Positions 1 through 7,496 of a DNA stretch of 64,000 bases are shown piece by piece. The notes below the pieces were generated by a model. That model was given only the letters and a program-made list of their open reading frames with translations. It did no database searches and had not been told where the DNA came from. Source of the DNA: Sinorhizobium medicae (lineage in GTDB: Bacteria; Pseudomonadota; Alphaproteobacteria; Rhizobiales; Rhizobiaceae). The stretch is from NCBI RefSeq assembly GCF_007827695.1, contig NZ_VITA01000001.1:434001-498000 (forward strand). The letters are read 5' to 3'. Numbering within the stretch: the first letter of the stretch is position 1; each line of letters opens with the position of its first letter. Both the position numbers and the translations under genes were made by a program.

Positions 1-894
1 GAAATTGTCCCCGCCGGCAAAGGAGGACGGCTTGCCGTCGACGCCCGGGATCAGCGTCACGCCGAAATCAATCTCCGGATGCTGCGTCACCAGTGTGCCG
101 ATCGCGAAGGCGCCGAGGCTTTGCTGGCCGATCTTGCCATTGGTGAAGCTCAGGAAATTCACCCCGTTGTCGCTTGCAGCACCTGCCGGCACCAGATCCT
201 TCGCGATCATGTTGCGGTAAATGTCGACGGCCTTGCGCATCTGGGGCGTGTCGAGCGTCGCCGTCTTGCCGTCGGCCGAAAGGATATCCGCACCCGCACC
301 CCAGGTCAGGGGCGTGAAGGTGAATATCATGCAGCCGCCGCAGCCGCCGCCGGAGAAATAGAAGCCATATGTATCGCCGCCGAGCCCACGGATTTTCTCG
401 GCGTTGGCAGTGATCTCCTCCCAGGTGGCCGGCGCTTTTTCAGGATCGAGGCCGGCCTTCTTGTAGAGGTCCTTGTTCCAGGCGAAAATCGAGGTCTCGA
501 CCGTCAGCGGCAGGCCGTAGATCTTGTCCTCATAGGTGCCGAGCTTGACGTGCGATGGCGACAGCGAGTTGAAATAGGGTAGCGCCTTCGCCCAGTCGGT
601 GAGGTCTTCCAGCTGGCCGGCAGCTGCAAAGGCCGGCGTGTAGATCAGGTCGAGGGACAGCGCGTCGGGTGCCTGCCCGCCGGCGATCGCCGTGGCATAT
701 TTCTGCACGAGCTCGGCAAAGGGCACCTCAGTGAGTTCCACCTTGTTCTCGTGCGCTGCGTTGTAGGCCTTCACGACTTCCTTGAACGAGTCGCCTATAC
801 CCGAGCGCACCCACATGCTGATCGTCTCGGCCGAGGCGACCGAGATCATGCTGGCCGAAATGAGGGCCGTTGCCGCCATAAGTTTCGTGAACAT
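1..894 (-). CDS. Sugar ABC transporter substrate-binding protein (C-terminus off the left edge)
   Basis: Periplasmic binding protein of the extracellular solute-binding family 1 (carbohydrate) type; it would deliver a sugar to an ABC permease lying beyond the window. The 298 visible codons start at the ATG at 892-894 behind GGAGGAATGCGAA and encode a classic signal peptide (MFTKLMAATALISASMISVASA) before a mature start ETISMWVRSG. Further on there are family-typical stretches: GGQAPDALSLDLIYTP, a glycine/cysteine-rich segment GGGCGGCM, and TPLTWGAGADIL. The gene lies 53 bp downstream of a LacI-family regulator on the same strand, so the two probably form one operon whose permease genes follow to the left. 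The substrate cannot be told. The glycine/cysteine stretch (near residue 180) is unusual for the family. Confidence 0.85.
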   Translation of the reverse strand, partial: MFTKLMAATALISASMISVASAETISMWVRSGIGDSFKEVVKAYNAAHENKVELTEVPFAELVQKYATAIAGGQAPDALSLDLIYTPAFAAAGQLEDLTDWAKALPYFNSLSPSHVKLGTYEDKIYGLPLTVETSIFAWNKDLYKKAGLDPEKAPATWEEITANAEKIRGLGGDTYGFYFSGGGCGGCMIFTFTPLTWGAGADILSADGKTATLDTPQMRKAVDIYRNMIAKDLVPAGAASDNGVNFLSFTNGKIGQQSLGAFAIGTLVTQHPEIDFGVTLIPGVDGKPSSFAGGDNF

Positions 895-947
895 TTCGCA
901 TTCCTCCCAAATGCGGGGCCACCTTGGAGTGAGCCCCATCTCCTCAA

Positions 948-1970
948 TCAGTTCTGCTGGCGCCCGCCTCCGCAGGAGTCCCTTATGACCAGTTTGCAGG
1001 GCAACCTGCGCAGACCGGGTTCGATCGCCCGCCCCTCCGCAAGCGCAAGCACCATCAGGCCCGCTTCGCGCCCAAGTTCCTTCAGGTTCGTGTCGATGGT
1101 CGTCAGCGGCGGCCGTGTCTGTGCCGCCATGATCTCCCAATTGTCGAAACCTATGACCGAGACATCCCCCGGCACCCGGGCGCCGCGCTCGCGCAGCGCA
1201 TCGGCCACGCCGCGGGCGATCTGGTCGTTGCCGCAAAAGATGCCGTCGGGCCTTTCGCCGCCCTCTTTCCAGATCCTGTCGATCGCTTCGTGGCCCCAGG
1301 CCTCCGACCAGACGCCGTGCAGCACCGGCGCGCCGTTGCCAGCCACGGTACGGAACGCCTCGGCGCGCTCCACAGCGGATACGAATTCCCGCGGGCCGGT
1401 GATATGGACAAGCCGCTGGCGGCCAAGCTCCTTCAGCCACTCGGTGGCAAGCGTCGCTCCGTGCCGGTCATCCGACGTCAGCGTCACGCTGCCCGGCTCG
1501 CCCTTGGTGAAGGCGTAGACGACCGGCACCGGCAGGCCAGCGAGGTCGACCGGGAGAGACCTGTCGACCCGCTTGCCCGTCGCGATGATGCCGTCCACCT
1601 GCTTGTCCAGCATGGCGTCAACATGGATTTTTCCCAGGGCCGGGTCATCCTCGATGGCGCAAAGAAAGACCGACACGCCATGATCCACAAGCGCCTCGGA
1701 TATTCCGGCCATGACCGGAAGCGTGAAGCGCCCATAGGTATCGTTCGTCAGAAGACCGACGGTGAAGCTCCGGTTGCTGAGCAACCCTTTCGCCAGCGCA
1801 TTCGGACGAAAGCCGATCTGCGCGGCAAGAGTCTTGATCCGCTCGCGCGTGTCGGCGGCCATGCGGCCATTGTCGTTGAGTGCCTTCGACACGGTCGAAA
1901 CACTCACGCCGGCGACCCTCGCCAGATCGTGAATGGTGACGCGATGACCCTTGCCGCGCTGAGAGCTCAG
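948..1970 (-). CDS. LacI-family transcriptional regulator, probable CTG start
   Basis: DNA-binding repressor of the LacI/GalR family. The N-terminal helix-turn-helix reads VTIHDLARVAGVSVSTVSKAL, followed by the hinge (RPNALAKGL) and a periplasmic-binding-protein-like effector domain that contains FCGNDQIARGVADAL and VSVIGFDNWEIMAAQTRPPLTTI. The reading frame is open upstream to 2132, but that extension runs through two operator-like palindromes and has no family similarity. No ATG, GTG or TTG lies between the operators and the HTH. The best start is a CTG at 1968-1970, five bases after GGGAGGAGG, giving 340 residues, the normal family length. The regulator precedes a sugar-binding protein gene and probably controls that transporter and itself. 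Confidence 0.87.
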   Translation of the reverse strand: MSSQRGKGHRVTIHDLARVAGVSVSTVSKALNDNGRMAADTRERIKTLAAQIGFRPNALAKGLLSNRSFTVGLLTNDTYGRFTLPVMAGISEALVDHGVSVFLCAIEDDPALGKIHVDAMLDKQVDGIIATGKRVDRSLPVDLAGLPVPVVYAFTKGEPGSVTLTSDDRHGATLATEWLKELGRQRLVHITGPREFVSAVERAEAFRTVAGNGAPVLHGVWSEAWGHEAIDRIWKEGGERPDGIFCGNDQIARGVADALRERGARVPGDVSVIGFDNWEIMAAQTRPPLTTIDTNLKELGREAGLMVLALAEGRAIEPGLRRLPCKLVIRDSCGGGRQQN

Positions 1971-1998
1971 TTTCGCCTCCTCCCGAGAGAACCAGGGA

Positions 1999-2016
1999 TG
2001 AGAAAACCTTTTCTCA
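1999..2016. promoter_or_regulatory. Candidate LacI-family operator 1
   Basis: TGAGAAAACCTTTTCTCA is a palindrome broken only at its two central bases. It lies 28 bp upstream of the proposed start of the LacI-family regulator. A second near-identical site begins 33 bp further upstream, about three helical turns. This arrangement fits an autoregulated repressor that binds both sites on one DNA face. Confidence 0.65.
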
Positions 2017-2031
2017 CACGCGAAGTCAATA

Positions 2032-2049
2032 TGGGAAAAGGTTTTCTCA
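2032..2049. promoter_or_regulatory. Candidate LacI-family operator 2
   Basis: TGGGAAAAGGTTTTCTCA shares the palindrome of the site at 1999-2016 with one arm base changed. The pair flanks the probable promoter of the regulator and sugar-transport operon. Confidence 0.6.
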
Positions 2050-2200
2050 GGAAGAAGTATGATTATTCGGCAAAAGCCGATCTTTGCGTATCCGCCTCTC
2101 GGCAGTGACGGGCCCCGCAGGGGACCCGCCACAATTCAGAGTGGGTGTTTTTCTCCGCTCCCGGCGGAGAATGCGGGCCGATTGTACGGCGGCCACATGT

Positions 2201-3442
2201 TCACGAAAAGCTGAGCGGCCGGTCACCCTCGGCATCCTTGATGCGTGTGGGCAGACCAATGCGGTTCAAGAGGTCGAGGAAGGGCCGCGGCGGCAGTTCT
2301 TCGACGTTCGCCATCTGCTTTACATCCCATTCGCCGCTGGCGATCAGCATTGCGGCCGCAACCGGCGGGACGCCGGCGGTGTAGGAGATGCCCTGCGAAC
2401 CCACTTCTTCGAAGGCCTGCTTGTGATCGGCGACGTTGTAGATGAACACTTCGCGCTCTTTTCCATCCTTGAAGCCCTTGACGAAGTCGCCGATGCAGGT
2501 CTTGCCTTCGTAGCCCGGGGCAAGCGACGCCGGATCAGGCAGCACGGCCTTGACGACCTTGAGCGGGACGACCTCGAGCCCTTCAGCCGTTTTCACCGGC
2601 TGCTCGGAAAGGAGTCCGAGATTTTTCAGGACGGTAAAGACGTTGATGTAGTGGTCGCCGAACCCCATCCAGAAGCGCACATCGGCGCCGTCCATGTTCT
2701 TCGACAGCGAGTGGATCTCGTCATGGCCGGTCATATAGGCCTTGCGCTTGCCGACGACGGGCAGGTCGAACTCCTTGCCGATTTCGAACATGCGGTTCGT
2801 CTGCCAGGCGCCCTTCTGCCAGGAATAGACGACGCCGGTAAATTCACGGAAATTGATCTCCGGATCGAAATTGGTGGCGAAATATTTGCCATGATTGCCG
2901 GCGTTGATGTCGACGATATCGATGGTGGTGACCTTGTCGAAATAATCGTCCCTGGCAAGGCGCGCATAGGCGTTGACGACGCCCGGGTCGAAGCCGACGC
3001 CGAGAATGGCGGTAATGCCCTTCTCCTTGCACTCCGCTGCGCGCTTCCACTCGTAATTACCGTACCACGGCGGCGTTTCGCAGATTTTGTTCGGCTCCTC
3101 GTGGATCGCCGTGTCCATATATGCCACACCGGTGTCCATGCAGGCGCGAAGCACTGACATGTTGACGAAAGCCGAACCGACATTGATCACGATCTTTGAG
3201 CCGGTGCTCGCGATGAGCGCTTTCGTCGCCTCGACGTCGAGGGCGTCGAGCGCATGTGCCTCGAGCCTCACCTCGGTCTTCAGGCTTTTCTTTTCCCGCA
3301 CGGACTCGACGATTGCGCGGCACTTCTCGACCGTGCGCGACGCGATATGAATATCTCCCAATACATCGCTGTTCTGGGCGCATTTGTGCGCCACGACCTG
3401 TGCCACGCCACCGGCGCCGATGATGAGAACGTTTTTCTTCAT
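2201..3442 (-). CDS. Carboxy(nor)spermidine dehydrogenase (saccharopine dehydrogenase family)
   Basis: A 413-residue cytosolic NAD(P)-dependent enzyme of the saccharopine dehydrogenase-like family. It opens with a Rossmann motif (VLIIGAGGVAQVVAHK, residues 5-20); the C-terminal half contains GPIE-type substrate-domain sequence such as KTCIGDFVKGFKDG. The adjacent nspC decarboxylase identifies it as the carboxynorspermidine/carboxyspermidine dehydrogenase that condenses aspartate semialdehyde with putrescine or diaminopropane, the first step of the alternative spermidine/norspermidine pathway. ATG start at 3440-3442 behind GGAGG. It follows nspC by 40 bp on the same strand, so one operon. Often annotated lys1; lysine metabolism is less likely given the neighbour. 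Confidence 0.88.
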   Translation of the reverse strand: MKKNVLIIGAGGVAQVVAHKCAQNSDVLGDIHIASRTVEKCRAIVESVREKKSLKTEVRLEAHALDALDVEATKALIASTGSKIVINVGSAFVNMSVLRACMDTGVAYMDTAIHEEPNKICETPPWYGNYEWKRAAECKEKGITAILGVGFDPGVVNAYARLARDDYFDKVTTIDIVDINAGNHGKYFATNFDPEINFREFTGVVYSWQKGAWQTNRMFEIGKEFDLPVVGKRKAYMTGHDEIHSLSKNMDGADVRFWMGFGDHYINVFTVLKNLGLLSEQPVKTAEGLEVVPLKVVKAVLPDPASLAPGYEGKTCIGDFVKGFKDGKEREVFIYNVADHKQAFEEVGSQGISYTAGVPPVAAAMLIASGEWDVKQMANVEELPPRPFLDLLNRIGLPTRIKDAEGDRPLSFS

Positions 3443-3482
3443 TTCGGGGGATACCTCCTTCTACCCGTCTTTACCTGAAGCC

Positions 3483-4580
3483 TCAGGAGAGGCTCTTCTC
3501 GAAATCCGCGTAGGTGAATTCGCGGACGGTCCTGACGCTTCCGTCAAGTTCCTTGATGGCGATCGCCGGCATCTTCACGCCGTTGAACCAGTTCTTCTTG
3601 ACCATCGTGTAACCGGCGGCATCCTGAAACGAGATGCGGTCGCCGACCTTCAACGCGTCGGCAAAGCGGAACTCGCCAAAGACATCGCCCGCGAGACAGG
3701 ACTTGCCACAGATCATGTAGCTATGCGGCCCCTCGTTCGGCGAAACCTTGGCGGTTTCGCGATAAATCAACAGGTCCAGCATGTGCGCTTCGATCGAACT
3801 GTCGACGATGGCGAGATTTCTACCGTTATAGAGCGTGTCCAGCACTGTCACTTCGAGCGTCGTGCTCTTTGTGATCGAGGCCTCGCCCGGTTCGAGATAA
3901 ACCTGAACGTCGTAGCGGTCCGAAAACGCTCTGAGCCGCGCCGAGAAGGTGTCGACCGGATAATCATCCCCGGTGAAGTGAATGCCGCCACCGAGGCTCA
4001 CCCAATCGGCGCGTTCGAGCAGCGAACCAAACCGTTCCTCGATTTGCGCAAGCAAGCAATCGAACAGGTCGAAGTTCTTATTTTCGCAGTTGTTATGAAT
4101 CATGAACCCGTTGATCCGATCCATGACACGCTCGACCTTTGCCACGTCCCATTCGCCAAGCCGGCTGAAGGGACGCGCCGGATCCGCAAGGTCGAAGCTC
4201 GACGAGCTCACCTGCGGATTGAGGCGCAATCCGCGCGCGATCCCCGCGGCTCTTTCCGCATAGCGTTCGAGCTGCGAGATCGAGTTGAAGATGATCTTGT
4301 CGGCATGCAAAACGACTTCGTCGATCTCGTTGTCGCCATAAGCGACGCTGTAGGCATGGGTTTCCTTGCCGAACTTCTCGCGGCCGAGCCTCACTTCGAA
4401 GAGCGAGGAAGACGTGGTGCCGTCCATATAGTCACGCATGAGGTCGAAAACCGACCAGGTGGCAAAACACTTGAGAGCCAGCAAAGCCTTGGCGCCGGAC
4501 TTCTCGCGCACATGGGCGATCTTCTCCATGTTGCGGATAAGCTTGGACTTGTCGATGAGATAATAGGGCGTCTCGATCAA
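3483..4580 (-). CDS. nspC: Carboxynorspermidine/carboxyspermidine decarboxylase
   Basis: A 365-residue PLP-dependent decarboxylase of the alanine racemase-fold (group IV) type. It decarboxylates carboxyspermidine or carboxynorspermidine to the polyamine. The PLP lysine is K37 in ALLALKCFATWS; later motifs include SLGGGIHFTG (phosphate-binding glycine loop) and VYLEPGEASITKSTTLEVTVLD, and the cysteine-containing CGKSCLAGDVFGEF near the C-terminus. The first residue is read from a TTG at 4578-4580; a strong AGGAGG lies about 35 bases further upstream and is not spaced for this start, so translation initiation here is uncertain. First gene of the operon with the dehydrogenase at 2201-3442. Confidence 0.92.
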   Translation of the reverse strand: MIETPYYLIDKSKLIRNMEKIAHVREKSGAKALLALKCFATWSVFDLMRDYMDGTTSSSLFEVRLGREKFGKETHAYSVAYGDNEIDEVVLHADKIIFNSISQLERYAERAAGIARGLRLNPQVSSSSFDLADPARPFSRLGEWDVAKVERVMDRINGFMIHNNCENKNFDLFDCLLAQIEERFGSLLERADWVSLGGGIHFTGDDYPVDTFSARLRAFSDRYDVQVYLEPGEASITKSTTLEVTVLDTLYNGRNLAIVDSSIEAHMLDLLIYRETAKVSPNEGPHSYMICGKSCLAGDVFGEFRFADALKVGDRISFQDAAGYTMVKKNWFNGVKMPAIAIKELDGSVRTVREFTYADFEKSLS

Positions 4581-4724
4581 GGCAGGACCTGTCTGTTCTG
4601 AATCCGAAAGGGGTCCTCCTAGGAAAATGGGGGCGCTTCTGCAACCCGGCGCGGCCTACCCGGGACAAAATGCCCGACCCGCAATCGAGTCAAATGCCTG
4701 ACCGGAAACGCGTTCCCATGCGCG

Positions 4725-6038
4725 CTACCTCAATGCCTCCGAGAAACGGCCTTGGGCGGCAGCCCGGACGAGCAGAGTGCTAGGGGGATCGGCGAGACCC
4801 TTCTCGGCAAAGGCGCCGAGCGCTGCGACGATCCGGTCGAGACCCTGGGACTGCGCATGATGCATCAGACCGCCCCGCCAGCGCGGAAAGCCATAGCCAT
4901 GAATCTCGACGAGGTCGATATCGGATGGCCTGAGAGCCGTTCCATCCTCGACGATCCGCGCCGCCTCGTTGACCATCGGCCAGAGAATGCAGTCGATGAT
5001 GGACGCCTCGTCCCAATCAAGGCGCGGCCAACCCTGTGCCTCCTCCTCGATGAGGCGTGCAACTGCCTCGGAAGGCAGCGGTGTGCGGTGGCCAGGCACG
5101 TAGTCGTACCAGCCGCCGCCACTCTTCTGGCCGAAGCGCGCGATTGCGCAGAGGCGATCGGCAACCGGCGCGAAAACCGGCAGCCCGCGCGCCCGGGCGG
5201 CGCGCCGCTGGAAGGCGGCGATATCGAGGCCGCCGAGATCCTGCGCCTCGAAAGGCCCCATCGGCAGACCGAAAGCGCGCATGGCGGCATCGACGGCGGA
5301 GGGAGTGGCGCCGGTGACGAGAAGCCGTTCGGCCTGGCTCCGCATTACCTTCAGGATTCGATTGCCTATGAACCCGTCCGAAATGCCGGCGCGCACGGGA
5401 ATTTTGTTCAGCATCCGTGCCAGCGCGAAACCGGTCGCCAGCGCCTCGGGCGCGGTCGCCCCCGTGGGGACGATTTCGAGAAGCTTCATCACCTGCGCCG
5501 GACTGAAGAAATGCAGTCCGAGGAAGCGCTCCGGGCTCGCAATGCCATCGGCGATGCGCTCGGGGTCGAGATAAGACGTGTTCGTCGCGAGAACGGCGTC
5601 GTGCCGGCACGCGGCCCCCACATTTCGAAAGACATCGCGCTTCACATCCAGGTCCTCGAAGACGGCCTCGATGATGAGATCCGCCTCGGCGAGCACTGCG
5701 TAATCGGTCGCGCCTGTGACGCGGGCCAAGCGCTCCGCCGCAAGCCCGGCGGAGATGCGGCGGCGTTTTACCGCGCCGTCGAAAATTGCGCGGAGCCTTG
5801 CCAGCGCGCCTTCCATCGCCGCCTCGTCGCGCTCGACGATAACGAGAGGAAGACCGGCGTTACAAAGCGCCGCGGCTATGCCGGTCCCCATGGTGCCGCC
5901 GCCGATCACCGCCGCCGAGCGGATCGGTCGCGGCCCCACGCCGGCAAGCTCCGGCGCGTGTCTGGCCACCCGTTCGGCGCGGAAAACGTGGCGAAGAGGA
6001 TTGCCGGCGGTGGCAAGCGCGACCCTGCCTCTATGCAC
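4725..6038 (-). CDS. paaH: 3-hydroxyacyl-CoA dehydrogenase, PaaH-like
   Basis: A 437-residue NAD-dependent 3-hydroxyacyl-CoA dehydrogenase, expected to oxidise 3-hydroxyadipyl-CoA late in phenylacetate degradation. The NAD motif is AVIGGGTMGTGIA (residues 43-55); the catalytic histidine is in LGLHFFSPAQVMKLLE and the second domain starts at GFIGNRILKVM. A duplicated C-terminal domain (EASIIDCILWPMVNEAARI, GYGFPRWRGG) is present. The N-terminal 40 residues (AGNPLRHVFRAERVARHAPEL) resemble the linker joining hydratase and dehydrogenase modules in FadB/FadJ-type bifunctional enzymes, but no hydratase module precedes it. Start is a GTG at 6036-6038; the frame stays open upstream without a clear ribosome site. 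Divergent from paaG. Confidence 0.88.
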   Translation of the reverse strand: MHRGRVALATAGNPLRHVFRAERVARHAPELAGVGPRPIRSAAVIGGGTMGTGIAAALCNAGLPLVIVERDEAAMEGALARLRAIFDGAVKRRRISAGLAAERLARVTGATDYAVLAEADLIIEAVFEDLDVKRDVFRNVGAACRHDAVLATNTSYLDPERIADGIASPERFLGLHFFSPAQVMKLLEIVPTGATAPEALATGFALARMLNKIPVRAGISDGFIGNRILKVMRSQAERLLVTGATPSAVDAAMRAFGLPMGPFEAQDLGGLDIAAFQRRAARARGLPVFAPVADRLCAIARFGQKSGGGWYDYVPGHRTPLPSEAVARLIEEEAQGWPRLDWDEASIIDCILWPMVNEAARIVEDGTALRPSDIDLVEIHGYGFPRWRGGLMHHAQSQGLDRIVAALGAFAEKGLADPPSTLLVRAAAQGRFSEALR

Positions 6039-6142
6039 GAGTTCAGGGCCATGATGCTCATCCTCCGTGGCGCCATGATTGACCGGCCGGCCGGTCCATG
6101 TAAGGCTTTCAAGGGCGGGAACCAGCTGGTGCAGGAGGAAAC

Positions 6143-6934
6143 ATGTCCGCTTCCGACACCGTTCTGTGGGCGTTTGAGACCGGCGTTCTGCGCCTGACGC
6201 TCAACCGACCGGACAAGCTTAACGCCTTCAACGAGGAGATGCACCTCGCGCTGCGTGCCGGCTTCGAGCGCGCCCATTCGGACGATGACGTGCGGGTCGT
6301 GCTCCTGACCGGGGCCGGGCGCGGTTTTTCCGCTGGCCAGGATCTTGGCGATCGCGATCCGCACGGCGGCGGTACGCCGAATCTCGGCCATACGATCGAG
6401 ACCTTCTACAATCCGCTCCTGAGGCTGATCCGCGCGCTGGAGAAACCGGTCGTCTGCGCCGTCAACGGAGTTGCGGCGGGCGCAGGCGCCAATATCGCCT
6501 TCGCCTGCGACATCACGCTTGCCGCCCGCTCCGCACGCTTCATTCAGGCTTTCGCGAAAATCGGGCTGATACCTGATTCCGGCGGAACCTGGAACCTGCC
6601 ACGGCTCGTCGGCGAGGCGCGCGCCAAGGCGTTGACGCTGACGGCCGAACCGCTTGATGCAGAGACGGCGGCGAGCTGGGGGCTGATCTGGCGCGCCGTC
6701 GATGACGCGGCGCTGATGGACGAGGCTTTCGCGCTCGCCGCCAGGCTCGCAGCCGGACCGACCAGGGGTTTCGGCTTGACCAAGCGCGCCATCCAGGCGG
6801 CCGCCACCCATTCCTTTGACGAACAGCTCGACCTTGAACGCGACCTGCAGCGCGAAGCTGGCCGCAGCGCCGATTATGCCGAAGGCGTGACGGCATTCCT
6901 CGACAAGCGCAAACCGGAGTTCAAGGGCCGGTGA
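6143..6934 (+). CDS. paaG: 1,2-epoxyphenylacetyl-CoA isomerase (enoyl-CoA hydratase/isomerase family)
   Basis: A 263-residue crotonase-fold enzyme. PaaG isomerises ring-1,2-epoxyphenylacetyl-CoA to oxepin-CoA and also shifts double bonds later in the pathway. Visible are the oxyanion-hole segments GRGFSAGQDLGDRD and NGVAAGAGANIAFACD, and AFAKIGLIPDSGGTW, where the aspartate replaces the hydratase glutamate as known for PaaG. ATG start behind AGGAGG at 6133-6138. It is transcribed away from paaH and against the rest of the paa operon; the 104-bp gap 6039-6142 must hold both promoters, though I see no clear PaaX-type repeat there. Confidence 0.92.
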   Translation: MSASDTVLWAFETGVLRLTLNRPDKLNAFNEEMHLALRAGFERAHSDDDVRVVLLTGAGRGFSAGQDLGDRDPHGGGTPNLGHTIETFYNPLLRLIRALEKPVVCAVNGVAAGAGANIAFACDITLAARSARFIQAFAKIGLIPDSGGTWNLPRLVGEARAKALTLTAEPLDAETAASWGLIWRAVDDAALMDEAFALAARLAAGPTRGFGLTKRAIQAAATHSFDEQLDLERDLQREAGRSADYAEGVTAFLDKRKPEFKGR

Positions 6935-6992
6935 CGGGCGCGGCGGGCCACATGCGCATACGCCTACATCGAAGGGCGCTCGTCCGTCTGGT

Positions 6993-7496
6993 CTAATCCA
7001 CCACATCACGGCCGGTTTCCGCGACGGTCTTCAGCCGATGAGCAAATTCGCGGCGCAGCGTGCGCCGCAGTTCGGCCGCCTGGTGGCGGCGTTTCTCGGT
7101 TGCCGTCTCCGGACGGTACTCCGGCACCGCCACCGGGCGGCCCGCTTCATCGACGGCGACCATGGTGAAATAGCAGGAATTGGTGTGCCGTCGGGTGCCG
7201 GCACGGATGTTTTCCGCCTCGACCCTTATGCCGACCTCCATAGACGTCCGCCCGGCAAAATTGACCGCCGCGCGGAAAGTGACGAGTTCGCCGACAAGGA
7301 TCGGCTCCTTGAAGATCACCTGGTCGACGGAGAGGGTGACCGCATATTGCTTGGAAAAGCGTGACGCGCAGGAGAAGGCCACACGGTCAAGCAGATTCAA
7401 AAGCGCACCGCCATGCACCTTGCCGCTGAAATTCGCCATGTCCGGCGTCATCAGAACGGTCATCACCAGATGTCGCGTCTCCTGATCCGTCATCAT
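6993..7496 (-). CDS. Hotdog-fold acyl-CoA thioesterase (YciA/ACOT type)
   Basis: A 167-residue acyl-CoA thioesterase. The hotdog helix carries GKVHGGALLNLLDRVAF with the catalytic aspartate, followed by VTLSVDQVIFKEPILVGELV. The family is the YciA/cytosolic ACOT type, not the PaaI type usual in paa clusters, although the role (releasing CoA from stalled phenylacetate intermediates) may be similar. Its ATG overlaps the paaZ stop by four bases, which implies translational coupling and membership in the paa operon. The last 35 residues are charged and probably form a C-terminal helix. Confidence 0.85.
   Translation of the reverse strand: MMTDQETRHLVMTVLMTPDMANFSGKVHGGALLNLLDRVAFSCASRFSKQYAVTLSVDQVIFKEPILVGELVTFRAAVNFAGRTSMEVGIRVEAENIRAGTRRHTNSCYFTMVAVDEAGRPVAVPEYRPETATEKRRHQAAELRRTLRREFAHRLKTVAETGRDVVD

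Noticed and set aside
1971..2132. A 54-codon N-terminal extension of the LacI regulator.
   Set aside because: It runs through two operator palindromes and lacks similarity to the family; the length is normal without it.
2151..2171. Hairpin TTCTCCGC/GCGGAGAA as terminator of the polyamine operon.
   Set aside because: Read on the minus strand it is followed by A residues and not by a U-run, so termination is not supported.
4432..4668. A 78-codon frame over the nspC start as leader peptide.
   Set aside because: It runs out of frame through nspC coding sequence and has no ribosome site.
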